DNA from: Theocolax elegans
Lineage: Eukaryota > Arthropoda > Insecta > Hymenoptera > Cerocephalidae
Direction of reading: 5' to 3'
Length of the DNA: 64,000 nucleotides
NCBI GenBank assembly: GCA_026168455.1
Contig: CM047430.1
Span: forward strand, 67,371,044-67,435,043
The position numbers were made by a program, and so were the translations under genes. This document shows positions 62,860 through 64,000 of this stretch, piece by piece. The stretch's first letter is position 1; every line of letters begins with the position of its first letter. The notes below the pieces were generated by a model. That model saw only the letters and a list, made by a program, of their open reading frames with translations, was not told the DNA's origin and searched no databases.

Positions 62860-63880
62860 ATAACTAAAAAGTATAAAATAAAAAATGTTTTAAACTGGCT
62901 TTTCGTCAAGAATAAATTACAAAAAAAACGTACTAAAAAGTAAAAAATAATTTCTTTACTAAATAACTTGAAATTACTTTGAATCTATGTATAACTGTAA
63001 GAAAAATAAGGCGTGCTCATTTACGTATCGTATAAGATCATTTTATAAATTCTTAAATTTTTACATGGTATTACAGAAATTGGTATTTCTCTATAAGTAT
63101 ATAGGTAATGAATAATATTTACAAAAGTTGAATATATATCAACATGCATTATATCTTATACAGAGGCTGTCGCATTTATTTAGGTATTAATAAATAAAAT
63201 AACATACAGTTTGTAATTGATTTTATCGAAAAGAAAGTTTTTCACTTCGGCATTCATCTTTCAAAAGATCTCGATAGTCTTATGTTGTGAACGTTGAGAG
63301 ATTTGAGCAGTGTCAACTAAGAAATATAACTTACAACAGAACCTCTCTGTATGGTCTTACTTGAAAGGGTCCTTCTTTCGTTGCACAAAAGAGATTTCAA
63401 ATGTCGCATACGTGTATTAAGAATTCTTTCATCAGAACATCAGTCCTTTACAGGTGCTATGACCATTTTACCCCTGGGATGTATACATTTCACCACCAGT
63501 AGGCCGAAAATAACCATTCCTTTTTCGGTGCCGGGAGGGAATGTGGACTTTCGGTCTACGTGTGTGAAAATTAATTTACTATATATATTAAATATAGGTG
63601 GTGACATAAAAGTATGATGAAAGTGTAAATGTTGGAAGGCTAATATTTTACAACATTACGTACAAATTTAAGAATTTATGAAACTATCGCATTTAAAAAA
63701 AAGGTGCGCACACCTTGCTTTTCTTGCAGTCATACATACATTCAAAATCATTTCAAATTATTTAGTAAAGAAAGTATTTTTTACTTTTTAGTACGTTCTT
63801 TCGTAATTTATTTTTCATAAAAACAAGTTTTAAAATTTTTTTTTATTTTATTTTATAAGTACTTAAGGAAATTGATTTCT
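62860..63880. repeat. long inverted repeat, probable unclassified DNA element
   Basis: The left arm (about 62865-63020) and right arm (about 63695-63870) are inverted relatives. Both contain CGTACTAAAAAGTAAAAAAT, the neighbouring block TTTCTTTACTAAATAA and an ATAAATTAC block in the same order. The loop of about 670 bp holds an 88-codon frame (63351-63617) with no family resemblance. The termini and target duplication are not clear. Confidence 0.6.
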
Positions 63881-64000
63881 ATTGTGATTTTTTCTTACAC
63901 TGTCAGTATTTAATAAGTTTTATCTGGATCTATAAGGAACCTGTGATAGAAGCCAAATATATTATACGAAAAATTTATTTAATTAAGTACATTCTTATAA

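Overview
This is eukaryotic nuclear DNA, most likely from an insect and probably a hymenopteran such as an ant. The evidence is an AT-rich background cut by GC-rich islands that keep CpG, many long (CT)n/(GA)n tracts, a tRNA-derived SINE, TA- and TTAA-flanked MITEs and a Penelope-like retroelement relic. I found no convincing intact protein-coding gene. The longest open frames are low-complexity Ser/Leu/Arg-rich translations of (CT)n or AT-rich DNA. The window reads as intergenic or long-intron DNA with transposon debris.

Left part (1-28.3 kb): the dominant feature is a normal-inverted-normal triplication of a segment of about 9.1 kb. Copy A (480-9613, forward) is followed by copy B (10667-18090, inverted) and copy C (18091-27222, forward), all nearly identical. 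The A/B turn lies exactly at the outer end of a 1.05-kb near-palindromic foldback element (9614-10666). The B/C turn (18090/18091) has a short AGAGA-type microhomology. Copy C alone keeps the unrearranged right side: foldback element, rest of a truncated SINE, SINE target-site duplication, unique flank. Copy B has 1.66 kb of A/C sequence replaced by 0.46 kb of different sequence, with GA tracts at both edges. This is either a real template-switch amplification or an assembly problem at a palindrome, and evidence for both is given. Each copy carries one full-length 447-bp SINE and one TA-flanked MITE with a truncated SINE beside it.

Middle part (28.3-49.7 kb): mostly unique DNA in which AT-rich stretches alternate with GC-rich, CT-rich islands (about 30.3-31.4, 33.3-33.9, 34.7-35.4, 39.0-40.1, 41.2-41.7, 42.4-42.8, 45.4-46.2, 47.0-48.4 and 48.9-49.5 kb). 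It contains a MITE with a TTAA-flanked element nested in it (29100-29566), a 109-bp TA plus 28-bp TG microsatellite (33962-34098), and a homeodomain/POU-motif-rich stretch (35640-35840) that looks like a candidate enhancer.

Right part (49.7-64 kb): transposon-rich AT DNA. It holds three related elements sharing a 13-bp inverted motif (49.7-53.3 kb), a fourth member of the TA-MITE family found in the triplication (53338-53923), a Penelope-like relic with inverted arms and a recognisable GIY-YIG endonuclease remnant (55213-56331), a TTAA-flanked foldback element (59883-60585) and an unclassified long inverted repeat (62860-63880).
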